From contig JNVV01000030.1 of the NCBI GenBank assembly GCA_000733355.1, positions 357,719 through 421,718 of the forward strand: a stretch of DNA of 64,000 nt. Direction: 5' to 3'. Below, in pieces: positions 1 through 10,399 of the stretch. The stretch comes from Falciphora oryzae (taxonomy: Eukaryota > Ascomycota > Sordariomycetes > Magnaporthales > Magnaporthaceae). The translations under genes were made by a program, and so were the position numbers. The stretch's first letter is position 1. Every line of letters begins with the position of its first letter. Below the pieces are notes generated by a model. It did not search any database. It saw nothing but the letters and a program-made list of their open reading frames with translations, and was not told where the DNA came from.

Positions 1-266
1 CAATCTCCGGCTATCCCAGAAAACGAAGGCGGGTTATCAGGGGTAGCTCGGGTCCATAACGCACTTTTCCAACGCCATTTCGGCCCTAAAGAAAACAAAT
101 TTGACTACAGCCAAGTACTCTTCCTGCTTTATGGCGACCAGAAAACCACTTCCTTTATTAGGAGACTTTAATAACCCGTATTGGACTTGTGCAGCCACTA
201 CTACCGCAAACGGTGGCTCCTCCTTATCCCGGCCCTTTTCCGTATCCAGCTAAACTATTTGCATTA

Positions 267-315
267 AGTCAGAACACCCCATGACCGCGCACCCCCATGA
301 CCGCGCACGAGCGTA
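267..315 (+). repeat. Left terminal inverted repeat of the pogo element
   Basis: Starts AGTCAGAACACCCC and pairs with 2352-2400. It contains two adjacent copies of a 16-bp unit, CCCCATGACCGCGCAC, so the transposase-binding part of the end is internally duplicated. Confidence 0.85.
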
Positions 316-457
316 CGGATCCGCACCACCAACAACGCCGTTTTATATCTGCAAAATGAAGCTATTAACAACCCACACCGATGCAATCCTGGGTATCTTC
401 CTGCTCAAAATCGTCTGGCGATTCCAGTGATGCCTCAGGCTCCTCCAAAATCCCACG

Positions 458-2277
458 TCATTCTTGGTAAATCCGCCTCCCAGATACAAAGGTCTCGTTC
501 GGGTCCGGCTTGACTGCTTTCCTTTTCCGCCCCTGCAGTGCCTCCAACTGTGCTTCCAGCGCTTTGATTTTTTGCGAGGCTACAGTGATTTCTAAATCCT
601 TCAACTCGTAGCCTTTGCGGACTTTCCTAAGCCAAGGCCGCTTGGTGGGGGTGGTCGGGATTGTACGGCTGAAATCCCCTGTTTGGGAGGCCAACTTTCG
701 ACGGCATTGGGCAGCCTCGGGGTTTTTTTGTCGCCCCTGTTGCCTCGTAGGGGTTTTGGGAGCTTCGTGGTCGTTTTTGTTAGAGTTCTCAAGCAAAAGC
801 CGGCTCATAAGCGGCTTTGTTAAACGCACCGGCCATAAGCCAGATGCATACCAACCCGCTTTGATATTAACTCCTGTAATGCCTTTATCTCGTGCGTGCT
901 TATACGCTTTCAAAAACTCTCGTTTGACTACCGCCATAAAGCAACAAAAAAGGGCCAGGGCGAAAATTACGGCCCTGTACGCCTTTTATAGGGGTGAGAA
1001 AACCGCCAAATCAAGTGGCTGCAAAACGTGGGACGAGTGGGCCGGCAAATAAAGGAGAAAAACGTTGTTTTGGTAGCAAAGGAACTGAAAACGCTTTGTA
1101 CCGTGAAATCCGTGGCCATCCAGAATCAGGAGGCGCTTTGAGGGAGGGTCGGGGCGGGTGGCCGGGAGGTATATCCTTTCGAGCCACTCAACGCCGGTGC
1201 GGTCCGTAATCCACCCGTTATCCGTACAGGTGAACTCCTAGTCGTTAAATTGGCCGTTTCCTTTAGGAAACCATTGGCCCTGCACGTATTTTCCTTTGAA
1301 TATAATGAGCGGCCGAGGCCTTACCCCCGTGGCGGAGATGCACTCGATAAAGGAGGTCCATGTCGGTAGGAGTATGTACTCCTGTTGGCCCCAATGGGGC
1401 CGGGCACGGAGATCTCCCAAAAGTGACGAACACGGATCCTACTGGTTGGTTGGATCCTCTATTGTGCGCGTGAAGAGGAAAGGATCTATCTGCTAAAGGG
1501 GAGGGCAACCGAGCCCCTTATAAACATTGCCAACCAGGGCTTGGCCCTCCAAGTCACGGGGGCCCTATGGGCCCTGTGGGCCCCGGAGGGCCCGGGCCTC
1601 CCAAGCCTTCCTAGCTTCCATATCCCTTTAGTGCATGGGCCGGAATAGTGCTGGGATAATAATCTAATAGTCCAAGTGCGTTTCCCCGGCTCTTTTCTTT
1701 GCAACGGCCGGGTGCCCGAAGCACCTAAAACGAGGCCGTTGCCCGTACGGCCCTCTTGGAGGCCGCCCTCGTCGATGTTCCAGCGGTATTAGGGAGCAAT
1801 CCCTTTAATTTCCGGTATTTCGAAGTGGTGCCACCACTCCTTGATTACAACCGTTGTAGCCCCGTCAACGCGTTCCCTCCCCACGCCCCGGCCTCTGTGG
1901 ATTTGGATTTCCGGATGCCGCTGCAAAAAAGCCGCCGGCCAACGTTTCCCCAAAGGCGTAGAGTCGCCGGCGGCTTTACGGATCTCTTGCGCGTAATAGC
2001 GTAACTCTCCATGCGTTGGAGGAAGCCCCAGAGCGGCTTGCAGGCGTACCCAAGTAGCTAAATGCTTCTCTTATACACCGGAAAGCCGTTGCCGTGGTTC
2101 TTTTGCTTGCCGGATAGCTTCCGCGCCGTAAACCCGGCCCCGGAGGGTGGACTCCGGGATCGCCATCCCCCGGGCGGCACCACGGATTGACCACCCCTGG
2201 CGGAGTGAATCGAAAGCTTCATTGATATTTTCTTCTGTATAACGAACGGCCATCTTCCCGCCTACAAGATGCACCAA
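458..2277 (-). pseudogene. Broken pogo/Fot1-family DDE transposase
   Basis: Reading right to left, the N-terminus (about 2250-2070) is a psq-type helix-turn-helix, RYTEENINEAFDSLRQG followed by SIRGAARGMAIPESTLRGRV. A CENP-B-like segment follows. The catalytic domain contains NIDEGGLQEG (first Asp region, about 1760-1740), TSFIECISATG (about 1340), a DGHGFHG block (second Asp) and LQPLDLAVFSPLK (third Asp), all typical of pogo transposases. The C-terminal 159 residues (458-937) are open and end with a coiled-coil-like KIKALEAQLEALQG. Stops, several at expected Gln codons, and the LTR insertion at 1361-1669 inactivate it. Confidence 0.85.
1361..1669 (+). mobile_element. Solo LTR (family with TGTTGGTAGGAG start), copy 1
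   Basis: Starts TGTCGGTAGGAGTATGTACT and ends AATCTAATA. The 5-bp direct duplication GTCCA flanks it (1356-1360 and 1670-1674), showing integrase-type insertion. Family hallmarks are an AGGAGTATGTACTCCT inverted repeat at the start, a CGGAGATCTCC motif, an AGAGGAAAGGATCTATCTGC stretch and a TATA-like CTTATAAA. No internal retroelement sequence remains. It interrupts the DDE domain of the pogo transposase and is therefore younger than it. Confidence 0.85.
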
Positions 2278-2351
2278 AAACTAGATCAAACGGATGAAAA
2301 TTGATCGAACGGTGGAAATAAATTGTGTGCGCGTTGCACCGGTGGTGGAGG

Positions 2352-2400
2352 TACGCCCGTGCGCGGTCATGGGGGTGCGCGGTCATGGGGTGTTCCGACT
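2352..2400 (-). repeat. Right terminal inverted repeat of the pogo element
   Basis: Reverse complement of 267-315 with a GTCGG/GTCAG difference near the end and one further mismatch inside. It has the same internal duplication of the 16-bp unit. Confidence 0.85.
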
Positions 2401-2869
2401 TATGTATGGCAAAGTTCCGACCACTTATTCGGCAAAATACCAACGGCCTGGGTAGGGCACGCCATTTGGCCGACTCGAAACCAGCATTTTTCCATTACAT
2501 CCCCTTGTTACAGGACGCCTATAGAGCCGCGTGCTCGCAATGATCCTTTACTTCCTGCAGCAAGTTCACAGGCTTTATCACGCCCACCACCATGAAAGAA
2601 GTTATCCCCCCCTACCTACATCGCTTCCATCCTGGCAAAAATATAAATTGAGGCCTTTTCCAAACAAGCAAACACTAGAGTGTATGAAGACGACCGCACT
2701 TCAGTTAACATTGCATTCCGGTCTCAATGCCGATACCTTGTCGCTATTCGACTAATATGGACCGTCCAAATCGCCATTAAACAAAGGGACTACAGGTTAC
2801 TCCGTCAACTTATTCCCCAATTTGTCTTATTTTTCCATGGATCCAAGGCCAGAAATTCGGGACGGAAAT

Positions 2870-3125
2870 TGTTGTATTATTAATCCGGCATTATTGCAAC
2901 ATTGTTTTGGCGCATGCACTTGAAGGATTGGAAGCCAGGAGGGCCTGGGGGGCCCCGTCACCTGGAGGGCTAAGCTCTATTGGCGATGTATATAAGGGCT
3001 TGGTTGCCCTCCCCCTTTGGCATATAGGTTCCTTTCCTTTTTAGATCGATCTTCTGATATAAAGCACCGTTGTTCACCCCGATTGGAGATCTCCGTGCCC
3101 ACAGGAGTATATACTCCTACCAACA
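2870..3125 (-). mobile_element. Solo LTR of the same family, copy 2
   Basis: On the minus strand it starts TGTTGGTAGGAGTATATACT at 3125 and ends about 2870 with AATAATACAACA. It shares the GGAGATCTCC and AAAGGAAC blocks and a TATATA box with the other copies. Flanking 5-mers (GAAAT and GTCAT) do not match, so the flanks may have been rearranged after insertion. Confidence 0.7.
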
Positions 3126-3850
3126 GTCATGCTATATTTGACATGGCCCCTCCACCCAGATATTACAGATGAACTTTTGAGGACAGGGATGTTAAGAAGC
3201 GGTTTTGTTCGACGTTACGACACCAGGAAGCGGCTATAAGCCAGCGGAGCTTGCTATTAAACATATCAACCGGGGTTTGCGGCCGACATCAAAAACGCGA
3301 TTTGATGCACAACGATGTTAACAATTACGCCTGCAAGCTCTTACGGGACAGCTGGGCGTCACGTCAACAATATGTGTGGGCAACTGTTGACTGGGACGCC
3401 CCGGACCTTAAAAACAGGATGGGTTACCATTCAAGTGGGAGTGTCGAAGTTTTCCCCTATGGTGATCAGGCCGCGCTATCTCACGGAATATGTCACAGGG
3501 GACGAAAGTGATAGCGAGGACGGGACCCGGGAGCAGACTGGGGTTATCAATAACAAAGGTGACAGGGAGTTTGCGGGAGGGGTGCATTATCTGGCGTGAG
3601 CGACTGTGAGGACAGTAACGCTGGTTGGCTGTAGCTACATGCCAGTGCCCAATACTTATCAATTGATCATCGGTGTAGCGGAGATAATCTGCGTTTGAGA
3701 TGGCCACAGAACCTTATTGGATATGTTGCGGGAACGGCCGCTGCTGATTCGTGGGGAAAATGGGGCGTGAAGAAATGGATGTCTCTATTCCACCTGCCTC
3801 CTTGCGCACCTTGTATTGCTTATAGCAATAAAAACAGGGGCCGGCAGAAA
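3126..3850. other. Intergenic stretch, no supported gene
   Basis: ORFs of up to about 100 codons exist on both strands (for example minus 3408-3707), but none shows a recognisable motif or a plausible exon-intron structure. The stretch separates the solo LTR from the 3' flank of the minus-strand ATPase gene. Confidence 0.5.
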
Positions 3851-3912
3851 AGATGTAGTGCCCATGAGACTACTTGGAAACCACGCGTAATGGTTCCCGT
3901 GGGCATCATACC
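3851..3912. repeat. Palindromic element copy in the 3' flank of the minus-strand ATPase gene
   Basis: Arms TAGTGCCCATGAGA (3856-3869) and TTCCCGTGGGCATCATA (about 3893-3909) match the arms of the palindromes in the introns of the gene. On the minus strand it follows a donor-like CCAG|GTATGA, so it could sit in a 3'-UTR intron. No acceptor was identified. Confidence 0.55.
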
Positions 3913-3960
3913 TGGAAACTAACTACTCTACATGCCACAAGTCCCAGGCAAACCAGAAGT

Positions 3961-6900
3961 TCAAACCTCACCAGCCTGTGTCGCCCTCTGCTTCTCCAGC
4001 CGAACCTTCTTGGCAGACAGCTCACCCGGCTTCGCAGGGCCCCTCTTGCGCTTCTTCGGCGTCGTGAGGTCGGTGTCGCCTCCGTTCTCACCGCTATCTT
4101 CCTTGTCACCATCTTGCTTTCGCTCCATCTCCACTGGACAACCAAAGGCCTTCGGGTTGTTAGGCACCACGACGTCAGAGAAGTCATGGCTTCGGATGTC
4201 TTCGGGAGTGTCGCCCTCAGACTGCATGGACAGATTCGGGGCCGAGCCGAAATGGCGCTCCGGTGCTCCGATGTAGGGAGCTTTGTGGTGGCCCTGGTAC
4301 ACATCAGCATTGTCTTGTGCAAACTTCATAACGACCCGGATGTAGTCCCATGTCATGATATTCTCGATGTTGTTATCATGGACCAGGACGGTGCGGGTTG
4401 TGTCGCCAAACCGACCACCCTTTTGCTCCTGGTACGTAAGATCCACATACGCAGGGCCAAGAACATAGACGAAGTCGGTCAGGATGCGAAAAGTCTGCTC
4501 TTGATCCCCGCCAACCGGCTTGTCCGACAAGATCAGCTTGACCAGGAGGCTGTAGAACTGGCCGATGCGCATGGCACGGTCGGACACGAAATCGAGCATA
4601 GACTTCGGGGGCTCGACAACGTAGCCGAAGTAGTTGTAAGGCTGGGCGAACATCAAACGCGTGATCTCGTATGCAACCAATTTCTTCAGCAGCTGAGACG
4701 TGATGCCAGGCAGGCGGAGGCGGGAGATGAGCTCGTAAGAAAACTGGAAACGGTTAGATATGATGCCCACAAGAGTAACAAATGTCAAAATGAACCAACC
4801 TTCTCTGTCATTCTCATGTCCTGCCAGTCGAAGATGGTACCGCGCACCCGCAGAATGACCCAGAGCACTTGCTTCTTCTGACCCAGCCGAATCAGTCGAC
4901 CGATGACCTGGATTAGCGTGTTGATGTTCCAGAACGTGCAGGCGATGATGCCGCGGCAGCAGGCACCATGAAGGTTGAGGCCGGCACTCGAGATGTTGGT
5001 GTTCAAGACGCAGACGTCCAGATCAGAGTCGGAATTGTTCCAGTCGGCCACCATTTTCTCCCGCTCCTGGACACCGACGCCGGACCGGATGGAAATGGTT
5101 TTGAAGCTCGCTTTGAGCAGGAGCGATGCTAGGCCACTGCGAGTGTGAATTTCACTGTTAGTCATCTGGGTAGGAGGATTTATGTGCACAAAAGTCAAAA
5201 TTTGGGAGAAATGGTGCCCACGAGAGCAGAAACAGTATTCCCGTGGGCATTATATCCACCGAAAAAACTTACTATTGCATCCAAGGCATGTTCGTCATAA
5301 TCAAGGTCCGGTGACCCTCCTTCTTGTTCTTGGCGACCAATTCGAATATCCGAGTCCACAGCGGGGACTTGCGAAGGAAGTAGATCAGGTGTTCCGCACG
5401 GCCAGAGGGCGGGACCACGCCGTCGATATCAACCAGAGTGGAATACATCCAGGACAGAGGACCATCGCTGGAATTCGCGATGATCGAATCGACGACCTCG
5501 GCGCCAAGCCTGGCAACCTGGGCCCCGTCGTGGAGTGACTCCTTCTGCTGAACTCGCGCACTCTTGTTCGAATGCAACGTCTTGACCGCCATGCCAGATT
5601 TGGCCAGAACGTTCTCCAGTTCGACCGAAGAAGCTTCGGTGGTGGCGTCGTTTTCGTTTAGCATTTGCCACGACGCGTAGTCCATGGCAGCGATGGTGAG
5701 AGAGCGAATCAAAGACAAGCTCATGCCTTCAGAGTGCTTGGTTCCAGGCTCGGCGGCCACCGACCCGGCTGGGGTTGCACCGACAGGACCACGACTGTCA
5801 CCTGAGTCTGTCACCGACGGCATCTGCGCGGAGCCGTCTCCATCATGGACGAGGGGAGGGGAAACATTCTTCAAGATACTCTCGGTAATGTCCACCACCT
5901 CTTTCCAGCGAGTTTTGCCGTAGGCGATGTCCTCTGACACGATTTCGTGCGGCGGGATCTTTTCCCGCGGGTAAGTTTTGGTACCGTTGGCGAGGGTGAC
6001 ACAAGTGTCCATGCCCCGTCGAAGAGTGAAGGCGTTCGTGGCGCGGAAAATCTCATCAGACAGTTGCTGCGGGTCGTCCGAGTCGGAGATGAGCCGCTGG
6101 GCCTCGGGGTGTATCAGCCACCACTTAAAGCCGCGATCCTCCATGGAATCGAGCGTCGCCCTGACAGAGTGCGGAGTGTTCGGTCCGTACCAAGAGTTGG
6201 CACCGTCACGATCATGTTTATATCCCGGTTGCGCCATGATATCCCAGTCGAGTCCCGCGGGCTTTGTGACAAGATCAGTTAGGCCTGCAATATCCCAGAT
6301 CAGGGCAGAGAACCCGATTATGTCTGTGATGCGGTTGATGGTGGGGGTCGCGGTGCAGAAGCCGCGGTTCCGAGCAGGAAACATTTTGGCGACGCGATGG
6401 TTGACGCTCGCGGGGTTGCGTGCGTTCTGGGCCTCGTCGAAAATGGCACGGGCGAAAAGGATCTCATCGGGGAAGTACATGTCGATGACATTATACTCTT
6501 TGGTCGAGGGGACATCTTTGGTTTTAGTGGTGCGACCAGTTCCTTGGTCCATGGAAGTGCGAATACTGGTATCGAATGAATGTTAGCAATTTGTAATTGA
6601 AAAGAGGCGAGAGGAGAGAAATGGTGCCCACGAGAGCAGAAAAAGCTATCCCGTGGGCATCATTTCTCTCCTATCCCGAAATGCCACTTACCGTCCATGG
6701 GGGGCTTTGGCAGCCTCGAGCTCCTCATCGAAATCGCTTTCGTCATCGGAATCGTCCACCTCGCCGAATTCCTCGTCGTCGTCGTGGTCTCCGGGCTCGC
6801 CGTCATTGCGAGGCTTCTTCTTGCCAAAATGGACGCGGTCGTAGCCTGAGCGCCCGATGGACTTGTCGAAATCAAGCTCTTGTTTCGACTGCCTCACGGC

Positions 6901-9900
6901 CCGCTTGATGAAGGTGTGGAACGAGGTGAAAATGACGACTCTGCCGCTCCGAGGGTCCTTGGTGCCCTTGGCGAGGCGACGCACCAGGGCATCCTACTCC
7001 CTGGGCGTCACAGTTGCCTTGGCCCGAGCAGCGTCACTGGCACAGCCAGTTTTGGTGCCGTAGTAGCAGTAGAACTCCAGACCTGGGAAATTCTGTTCTG
7101 CCTCTGCAAAGGTCTGGGCCAAGAGACTGGCCGGGACAAACACCATTGTCGGGCGATAGCGGTGATCCTTGTCCGGGTACTTGGCAGCGTTGGACTCTCG
7201 GCGATAGGCGTCGATAAGCACATTGAGCAAGTAGACGAATGTCTTGCCCGTCCCGACCTCGTTGGCAAGAAGCCAGCCGTTCCATCCCTTGTGCTCGAGC
7301 GTCATCAGGATGTAAGCATCTATTAAGCGTTAGCGTGTGTGATGCCGAGGCCATCGGGAAGTTAAGCGAGCCAGATTGGGAAAATATTGGCGAGTCTGCG
7401 ATGCCAAATGGGGCTGATCATGCAGCCATGACACGGGCGCCTTTGCAGTGCAACCTGTTCAAGCAGAGTCTAGAGAAAAAAAAAACATTGCGCTCGTGGG
7501 AATGGAAAAGGACGAGGAATTATGCCCGTGAGAAAGGTGGGAATACGGAAAACTATTCCCGTGAGCACCATTTTTGGCCAGTGCTCTTCAAATCATGTTG
7601 CTTACCAATCAATTGATGAGGCAGGAAGTGCTTGCCGCTTGAGCCGTTCGTGTCCCAGTTGCCCCAGGCGTACGCCTCCTTGAATTTGTCGTAGTTCAAG
7701 ACTTGACCGTCTAGATCAGGAACGCCTCGATCGGGCTTGCTGCCGTCGTACATCTGCAGCGTCTCCAGGGCTGCCTTCAGCAAGGTTGCGTCGGAATACT
7801 TGCCGACGAAAGGATGGCCCTTGTGCAGAACACTCAAGATCTGGTAGCACTTTTTGGTTTGGGCCCAAATTCGAGCCTCGGCTTGGGCGGCACTCTCGCC
7901 ATCCATGACCGCGTCCTTGATCTGCGCCTCCACGATACTCATCTGTGTGGCCAAAAAGTCGTTGACATCGGTCTTGCCATCCCCAAATAGAAGTGGGAAC
8001 ATCTCGTCAAGGTTATCAGGAACCTTGTTCCTGATAACAGGTCGCGCGTGACCAGACTGGTACACGTCCTGGACGATCTGCTGCAAGGTCAACATGTCCA
8101 GGGGCTCCACCTTCATAGCTGCCGCGACACCCGCAGCCTTTCTCCGCTTGGAAAGACTCTTGTGACTGAACTTCTGCCACGGGTCGAGGGCGTTGAGCAT
8201 GACCAGGCGGTTGTACATGGCACGATTGATGTCTTCCTCGCTCCAGTCAATCAACATCTTTTGGGTCGACGGGCGCTTGAGCAACATTCGGCTGTTGTGC
8301 AGCTGAAGATTGCCGGCGGCGACGAAGTTCTCTGGAACCACCTCCTGCTCGTCCTCTCCCAGAATACCTCCGTCCTCAATGCGAGAGAAAACGTAGGGGT
8401 CGAACGCACTGGAGCCGTCCGCGCGAGCCTCGAGAACGGTGTTGGGTCCCTGCGACCCGTCCAGCTGAACTTTGCCCTTCCGACGGAAGCCAAAGTAAAT
8501 GTAGTGGGTAAACGCCCGGAACCAATCATCGGCTGCGAACCCACCATACGTGCCAGAGGGAGAGTCAGGGGCTTGGGTATAGCGGAAGTCACCAGGCTTG
8601 CCAGTGGTGCAGTTTCGAAGATAATGGAGCATGGTGGCAACCATAGTCTCTGTCGTGGCAACCATGGCCTTGTCAGTCGCCTTTTTGGCATCCGGGGCAT
8701 TGACGTCACCTTTGCAGAGCCTGGGTGGTCCGGGTAGTACGGGGCCACGGGCCAAGGCTTGGAAAAGGTCTTTGGTGGCAGTATCTCGGAAGACTCTGCC
8801 CACCGCGCCGTACACCTTGTAGTAATCGCCAAAACTCAAGCTGTCGATGCCCTTTTGCTTGTGTCCGCGTTGCAGGTATGTCAGGGGGCCGAAATAATCA
8901 GCAACTTGTAAATGGTTAGCTTAATGCACAGATCATACCCACGGGAATGGTTTTGGGAGAAGAGAAATGGTGCCCACGGGAATGGTTTTGGGAGAAGAGA
9001 AATGGTGCCCACGGGAGTAGATTCGCTGCAGCGAGGCTGTTCCCGTGGGCACCATTTCCGGTAAGATGAAACGAACCTTCTGTGTCGGAGTGCTGGGCCA
9101 GCAGGGTCGTGGTGCTGTACGCCAAAATAGGCATCGCCTCGCTCAGGCTGTTCAGGCTAACGGCCATGGGATAGGCCAATGTCTGGCCGTTGATCCTGTG
9201 GGCAGCGGCCTTCTTGCCATCTGCAGACTCTGCACGACCGGGTGGGTTCGGGAGTTTGTTGCGCGCGTGGACAGCAAACCGGCCCGTGTGGACATCCCCC
9301 TTCCACCAGGAGGGATGGGGGTCAAGGTAGTCGATCTTGGCGAGATTGGCGAACCCGGCGTGCAGCTCGATCTTTTTTTTGGCAAACACGCTACCCTTGC
9401 TGCTGTTGCCGCTCTTGCTCCGCATGGTCTTCTCGACTGTGAACTCGCTGGGGGGCGGGAGCGACAAAAGTCCGAGTTGGTCAACCTGCTTGTGCTCAGG
9501 CCAGTAGGAAGGGGTGACGTCGTTGTTATTAGAGTCGGCAGCGGCCTTGTCGGCAGCGGCCTTGTCTGCAGCGGCCTTGTCGGCAGCGGCCTTGTCTGCA
9601 GCGGCCTTGTCTGCAGCGGCCTTGTCGGCAGCGGCCTTCTCTGCAGCGGCCGCGGCCTTCTTCTCTGCGGCGGCCTTCTTCTTCTCTGCAGCGGCCGCGG
9701 CCTTCTTCTCTGCGGCGGCCTTCCTCTTCTCTGCAGCGGCCGCGGCCTTCTTCTCCGCAGCCGTAACCGGCCGCGGGTCATCGTCGGAGGAAGGGGGGTC
9801 CGAAAGCTCCTCGGAATCAGAGTCGTCTACGGCGGCAGGAGTTTTTGGTGCTCTCTTTTTCGATGCGGCGCCTCCCTGCTTGGGAGGCGCCTGGGCCTTC

Positions 9901-9923
9901 GCAGTGGTCTGCTTGGAAGGCAT
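3961..9923 (-). CDS. Large SNF2-type DEAQ-box ATPase/helicase-like protein, one in-frame TAG
   Basis: Six exons join in frame: 9923-9077, 8904-7606, 7319-6692, 6565-5273, 5136-4800, 4743-3961 (1728 codons). Residues about 30-150 are low complexity, rich in Lys/Ala, with repeated ADKAA. The ATPase core holds Walker A ANEVGTGKT (734-742), DEAQ (968-971), TATP (996-999), motif V ISSAGLNL (1404-1411) and motif VI QVIGRLIRLGQ (1432-1442), the order of SNF2 superfamily-2 translocases. A basic PKKRKR near residue 1697 suggests nuclear location. Every intron has canonical ends, and branch sites such as GCTAAC are visible. One TAG (6994-6996, codon 824) interrupts the core between motif I and DEAQ. 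It may be a nonsense mutation (CAG to TAG fits RIP), an assembly error or recoding. The substrate is unknown, and no chromatin-reader domain was recognised. Confidence 0.8.
4761..4780. repeat. Half-copy of the palindromic element in coding intron 5
   Basis: The 56-nt intron (4744-4799) contains one arm only, TGATGCCCACAAGAGTAACA on the plus strand, close to the GTGCCCACGAGA arms of the other copies. It would be a decayed element whose partner arm has been lost. Confidence 0.5.
5205..5257. repeat. Palindromic element in coding intron 4
   Basis: Arms GAAATGGTGCCCACGAGAG and ATTCCCGTGGGCATTATATC flank a short loop. The copy lies inside the 136-nt intron 5137-5272, about 15 nt from the donor GTAAGT. 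Confidence 0.8.
6613..6671. repeat. Palindromic element in coding intron 3
   Basis: GGAGAGAAATGGTGCCCACG pairs with CGTGGGCATCATTTCTCTCC. This is one of the best-preserved copies, with arms of about 20 bp. It fills much of the 126-nt intron 6566-6691. Confidence 0.85.
7518..7575. repeat. Diverged palindromic element in coding intron 2
   Basis: Arms AATTATGCCCGTGAGA and TATTCCCGTGAGCACCATTT flank GTGGGAATACGG in the 286-nt intron 7320-7605. The arms differ from the consensus at a few positions but keep the CCCGTG core. Confidence 0.65.
8934..9057. repeat. Expanded palindromic element in coding intron 1
   Basis: A complete palindrome (9000-9057, arms AAATGGTGCCCACGGGA and TCCCGTGGGCACCATTT) is preceded by tandem copies of one arm plus spacer with a 35-bp period (ACGGGAATGGTTTTGGGAGA starting at 8941 and 8976). 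The whole lies in the 172-nt intron 8905-9076. The intron seems to have grown by local duplication of the element. Confidence 0.85.
9530..9760. repeat. Coding minisatellite in exon 1 of the minus-strand ATPase gene
   Basis: A 15-bp unit like GCAGCGGCCTTGTCG is repeated about seven times (9537-9640) and encodes ADKAA repeats. It is followed by longer units encoding Ala/Lys/Glu-rich repeats. Such arrays change length easily by slippage. Confidence 0.8.
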
Positions 9924-9970
9924 AACTGCATTCGTCCCGGCCACAGTTAGTAGAATCACACAAAATGCTG

Positions 9971-10028
9971 AAATGGTGCCCACGGGAGCAGATTCAGTGC
10001 AGAAAAAGTATTCCCACGGGCATCATTT
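9971..10028. repeat. Palindromic element in the 5'-UTR intron
   Basis: AAATGGTGCCCACGGGAGC pairs with TTCCCACGGGCATCATTT. It is a full-length copy like those in the coding introns. Confidence 0.8.
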
Positions 10029-10065
10029 CTCTCGAAATGAGCCGGTAGACGTGCGCGAGCGGAAA

Positions 10066-10088
10066 CTGTGATGCCCGTGAGAATACAT
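10066..10088. repeat. Single arm of the palindromic element
   Basis: AACTGTGATGCCCGTGAGAA resembles one arm of the element. No convincing partner arm is adjacent. Confidence 0.4.
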
Positions 10089-10250
10089 CTTCTAAACACA
10101 TGAAAACAAATATACGGGTGGTAGTGAAAATCACCTTGGAGTCACACGTACCTGCAATCTTCCCAGGTGACAGTGCTCGTGCGCTTTGCGAGACACAAGC
10201 GCTTAGCTACCAAGGAAGTCGAGCTGCGCCGAATCGCGTCGAGATCGGGG

Positions 10251-10277
10251 ATATGGTGCCCACGAGAGTACTTTTTC
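10251..10277. repeat. Single arm of the palindromic element in the 5' exon of the minus-strand ATPase gene
   Basis: ATATGGTGCCCACGAGAGTA matches the GGTGCCCACGAGAG arm. A weak partner, GAGATGATGCC, follows near 10290. Confidence 0.45.
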
Positions 10278-10387
10278 AAGTGTCGGGGGTGAGATGATGC
10301 CAGTGGATGTCTAGCCCGCCGGGAAAGTTGTGAAAGGAAGGAAAGAAATGAAAGTCGGCAACGTTGGGAGGCGGGCAGAGGGAGGGG

Positions 10388-10395
10388 TTTATATA
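10388..10395 (-). promoter_or_regulatory. TATA box candidate for the minus-strand ATPase gene
   Basis: TATATAAA on the minus strand lies about 235 bp upstream of the proposed 5'-UTR donor. Position and sequence suit a leftward promoter. No transcript data can be inferred. Confidence 0.4.
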
Positions 10396-10399
10396 TGGC

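Larger units (their letters stand above)
265..2402 (-). mobile_element. pogo/Fot1-type Tc1-mariner DNA transposon, non-autonomous
   Basis: The element lies between TA dinucleotides at 265-266 and 2401-2402, the usual target duplication of the Tc1-mariner superfamily. It has near-perfect 49-bp terminal inverted repeats (267-315 and 2352-2400, two mismatches seen). Inside, a broken transposase reads on the minus strand. A 309-bp solo LTR is inserted in the DDE domain at 1361-1669, so without that insertion the element is about 1.8 kb, a normal size for Fot1-like elements. Stops in the transposase make it unable to move by itself. It inserted into the older ORF described at 1-2883. Confidence 0.85.
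1..2883 (+). pseudogene. Degenerate ORF split by a pogo transposon; possibly DUF6589-like
   Basis: Two coding-like pieces (1-266 and about 2403-2883) read on the plus strand and are separated by the transposon at 265-2402. The left piece contains HFGPKENKFDYSQVLFLLYG followed by a GDQKTT motif and, after two stops, RWLLLIPALF. The right piece contains NTNGLGRARHLADSKPAF and, in another frame, EDDRTSVNIAFRSQ. A GDQ-T motif followed by a Trp/Pro/Phe-rich segment recalls the fungal DUF6589 family, but this is from memory of the family's style and not a search result. Several stops and frame changes show it is dead. The piece ends where a solo LTR starts at 2870. The 5' end lies outside the window. 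Function unknown. Confidence 0.35.
9926..10151 (-). other. Probable 5'-UTR intron of the minus-strand ATPase gene
   Basis: On the minus strand the donor TTGCAG|GTACGT lies at 10152/10151. A CTACTAAC branch site is near 9947, and the acceptor AATGCAG ends at 9926, two bases before the start codon ATG (9923). The interval contains one full palindromic element (9971-10028) and one arm (10066-10088). No open frame links the upstream exon to the ATG, so the exon from about 10152 to 10350 would be untranslated. Confidence 0.6.

Noticed and set aside
615..1052. 145-codon plus-strand ORF
   Set aside because: Antisense shadow of the pogo transposase C-terminus, with no motif of its own.
3408..3707. 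99-codon minus-strand ORF
   Set aside because: No motif, no splice context, and frames on the other strand are equally open.
3874..4881. 335-codon plus-strand ORF
   Set aside because: Opposite strand of exons 5-6 of the minus-strand ATPase. The minus strand has the helicase motifs and splice sites.
8934..9057. Palindromes as transcription terminators or microRNA precursors
   Set aside because: They lie inside introns with clear splice signals and recur in many introns. No evidence for small-RNA processing can be read from sequence.
9045..9950. 301-codon plus-strand ORF
   Set aside because: Antisense of the Lys/Ala repeat exon. It arises from the repetitive GC-rich sequence.
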